From: Clostridia bacterium
GTDB lineage: Bacteria; Bacillota; Clostridia; Oscillospirales; Acutalibacteraceae
NCBI GenBank assembly: GCA_900771085.1
Contig: CAAGMR010000006.1
Coordinates: 1 to 7,216, forward strand
Direction of reading: 5' to 3'
Length of the DNA stretch: 7,216 nucleotides
A model generated the notes under the pieces. That model was not told the DNA's origin, made no database searches, and saw only the letters and a program-made list of their open reading frames with translations. This document shows positions 6,005 through 7,216 of this stretch, in pieces. The position numbers and the translations under genes were made by a program. Within the stretch, counting starts at the first letter, position 1. Each line of letters opens with the position of its first letter.

Positions 6005-6928
6005 TTGGAACATTACTATTCGCTTAATGAATACTGCAAACAGAATTATGGCGAAAAGGTTTATCGTATAAGCCTTGGAGCAGCAACAAACTGTCCGAAC
6101 AGAGACGGCACCTGTGGCACAGGTGGATGTGCCTTCTGTTCTGCGGGCGGTTCGGGTGATTTTGCCGAACAGGGCTGCACAGACGAAAACTTCAGTGAAC
6201 AGTTTGAAAAGGCCAAGAGCAGAATCTCTGCCAAGACAAAGGCAGAAAAGTTCATAGCATATTTTCAGAGCTTTACGGGTACACACGCGACGAGCGAAGC
6301 AGAACTGGACCGTCTTTTCCGTGTCTATGAAATGGCTGCAATACGTCCCGACGTCGCAGCGGTTTCTATTGGAACCAGACCGGACTGCCTTGGACCCGGT
6401 GTTCTTGAAAAACTGAAGAAACTTGTGGCTATCAAACCGGTTTTTGTTGAGCTGGGTCTTCAGACGAGCAACGAGAAGACAGCAGTGGAAATAAACCGTT
6501 GCTATGACAATTCGGTATATGAAAAAGCCGTAAAAGAATTGCATGCTCTGGGTATAAATGTAATTACCCATATAATAATCGGGCTTCCGGGTGAAACCTA
6601 TGATGACTGGCTCCAATCTGTCCGTTTTGCTGCTGAAGCAGAAACGGACGGTCTGAAGCTTCAGCTTCTCCACGTTCTTCGCGGCACAGCTCTCGAAGAA
6701 CGCTATAATGCAGGCGAGTTCAGTACGCTTTCAATGGATGAATACATTGATGCAATCTGCAGACTTCTTGCGTTTGTTCCGGAGGATGTTGTCATTCACA
6801 GACTTACGGGTGACGGACCAAAGAGCATACTCATTTCTCCGACATGGTCGGGTGACAAGAAAAGAGTGCTCAACACACTCAATGCCGAACTGAACAGACG
6901 CAATGTAAAGCAGGGCTCCGCCTTGTAA
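6005..6928 (+). CDS. TIGR01212/YhcC-family radical SAM protein
   Basis: It is a cytoplasmic radical SAM enzyme expected to use a [4Fe-4S] cluster to cleave S-adenosylmethionine reductively. To my knowledge the substrate of the YhcC (TIGR01212) family is not firmly established. The 307 residues from TTG 6005 are family length. The start opens with HYYSLNEYCKQNYGEKVYRISL, given here only as a family-type N-terminus at residues 3-24. The cluster cysteines are Cys30, Cys42 and Cys45 (CPNRDGTC then GTGGCAFC), a wide C-x11-C-x2-C spacing reminiscent of Elp3-like enzymes rather than CxxxCxxC. Further signatures are FQSFTGTHA, the SAM-domain strand VSIGTRPDCL, VELGLQTSNEKTA, HIIIGLPGET, LKLQLLHVLRGT and the C-terminal HRLTGDGPKSILISPTWSGD. 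It is cotranscribed and probably coupled with trmO, which hints at RNA or translation-related chemistry, but that is inference only. An extra cysteine, Cys37, lies within the cluster loop. Confidence 0.92.
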   Translation: MEHYYSLNEYCKQNYGEKVYRISLGAATNCPNRDGTCGTGGCAFCSAGGSGDFAEQGCTDENFSEQFEKAKSRISAKTKAEKFIAYFQSFTGTHATSEAELDRLFRVYEMAAIRPDVAAVSIGTRPDCLGPGVLEKLKKLVAIKPVFVELGLQTSNEKTAVEINRCYDNSVYEKAVKELHALGINVITHIIIGLPGETYDDWLQSVRFAAEAETDGLKLQLLHVLRGTALEERYNAGEFSTLSMDEYIDAICRLLAFVPEDVVIHRLTGDGPKSILISPTWSGDKKRVLNTLNAELNRRNVKQGSAL

Positions 6929-6951
6929 GAAAAGAAGGCTTTTAGTAAAAT
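6923..6951 (+). promoter_or_regulatory. Putative promoter for the small lipoprotein gene
   Basis: TTGTAA (6923-6928) and TAAAAT (6946-6951) are separated by 17 nt. The -35 box overlaps the last codon and stop of the radical SAM gene. Matches are four and five of six. No strong terminator separates the two genes, so read-through from the trmO unit is also possible. Confidence 0.4.
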
Positions 6952-6988
6952 ATCTACAGTCATATTTCTTTAAAAGGAGATAAACAAT

Positions 6989-7165
6989 ATGGAAAAAATC
7001 ATGTCAAAAGTAATCGCATTTTTACTTGCAGTTACCATGGCTTTCGGCTTCGCTTCTTGCAGCAGAACCGAGGGTAATAAAGATAAGATTGTTAATGATT
7101 CCAAGACTACCTCTTACACCACTATGTTCCCTGATGTTGAAGGCGACGTGGTGGAACTGGACTGA
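6989..7165 (+). CDS. Small hypothetical lipoprotein (58 aa)
   Basis: This short gene is not recognised as a known family. Its frame runs from ATG 6989 to TGA 7163-7165, with AAGGAG (6974-6979) 9 nt upstream, a convincing ribosome binding site. The product begins MEKIMSKVIAFLLAVTMAFG and continues FASC, a lipoprotein signal peptide: positive N-terminus, hydrophobic core, and a lipobox-like FASC with Cys24 as the likely lipidated residue (Phe at -3 is less common than Leu). The mature part is only about 35 residues, hydrophilic and Ser/Thr-rich, ending acidic (DVEGDVVELD). It would be a tiny surface-anchored peptide on the outer face of the membrane. A second start codon at Met5 is possible. 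The next gene begins 16 nt later with its own ribosome binding site, so the two are likely cotranscribed. A 3'-truncated remnant of a larger lipoprotein cannot be excluded. Confidence 0.7.
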   Translation: MEKIMSKVIAFLLAVTMAFGFASCSRTEGNKDKIVNDSKTTSYTTMFPDVEGDVVELD

Positions 7166-7181
7166 AACGTGAGGAAAACCA

Positions 7182-7216
7182 ATGAAGGTAACAAGGTATT
7201 CAATCAACACCGATAA
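7182..7216 (+). CDS. Start of an unidentified gene, cut by the right edge
   Basis: ATG 7182 is preceded by GAGG (7171-7174) with 7 nt spacing, and the frame MKVTRYSINTD stays open to the window end (11 full codons plus two bases). It follows the small lipoprotein gene by 16 nt, consistent with an operon. Eleven residues are too few to assign a family. Confidence 0.5.
   Translation, partial: MKVTRYSINTD

Noticed and set aside
6653..6664. The 12-bp palindrome CTGAAGCTTCAG in the radical SAM gene.
   Set aside because: It has no loop, no neighbouring copy and no regulatory context; it is explained by Leu-Lys-Leu-Gln codons.
5969..6673. A 234-codon minus-strand frame opposite the radical SAM gene.
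   Set aside because: It is the shadow of a clear family gene, has a composition unlike real proteins (Cys/Phe/Arg runs) and no recognisable domain.
6930..6945. A weak AAAAG/CTTTT hairpin after the radical SAM gene as a possible terminator.
   Set aside because: The stem is only 5 bp and mostly A-U, with no T run after it.
1..7216. Searched by eye for mobile elements, CRISPR repeats, tRNA or rRNA genes, riboswitches and direct repeats.
   Set aside because: Nearly all of the window is coding, and the intergenic gaps are under 100 nt and filled by terminators, promoters and ribosome binding sites. No such element was recognised.

Overview
The window looks like ordinary chromosomal DNA from a mid-GC Gram-positive anaerobe, most likely a Clostridia/Oscillospirales-type gut bacterium. 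This is inferred from the clostridial-type citrate synthase, strong AGGAGG-like ribosome binding sites, frequent GTG and TTG starts, two Gram-positive-style lipoproteins, and short intergenic gaps with U-tract hairpin terminators. No species can be named from the sequence alone. I see no transposon, phage, CRISPR array, rRNA or tRNA.

Layout, left to right. (1) 1-1675: the 3' part of a citrate synthase gene, open at the left edge, followed after 12 nt by an 86-residue protein resembling only the middle domain of fatty-acid kinase FakA/YloV. A strong terminator ends this unit. (2) 1667-4055: a three-gene polar amino-acid ABC importer (lipoprotein binding protein, HisM/GlnP-type permease, GlnQ-type ATPase). 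Its promoter lies against the preceding terminator, and a bidirectional terminator closes it. (3) 4066-5187, minus strand: alanine racemase, convergent with the importer. (4) 5208-6928: a divergent unit of TrmO (tRNA m6t6A37 methyltransferase) and a TIGR01212/YhcC-type radical SAM protein, with the second gene's ribosome binding site overlapping the first gene's stop. The alr and trmO promoters face away from each other with overlapping -10 boxes. (5) 6923-7216: a putative promoter, a 58-residue lipoprotein, and the first 11 codons of another gene cut by the right edge.

Together these are housekeeping functions: citrate/glutamate carbon entry, amino-acid import, D-alanine for peptidoglycan, and tRNA modification. 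The points most worth a second look are the free-standing FakA middle-domain protein with an altered putative metal site, the trmO-radical SAM coupling, the divergent promoter overlap, and the small lipoprotein. Several starts are best moved from the longest-ORF position, because two in-frame GTG codons fall inside the Shine-Dalgarno sequence itself. I did not find a convincing undescribed multi-gene system.
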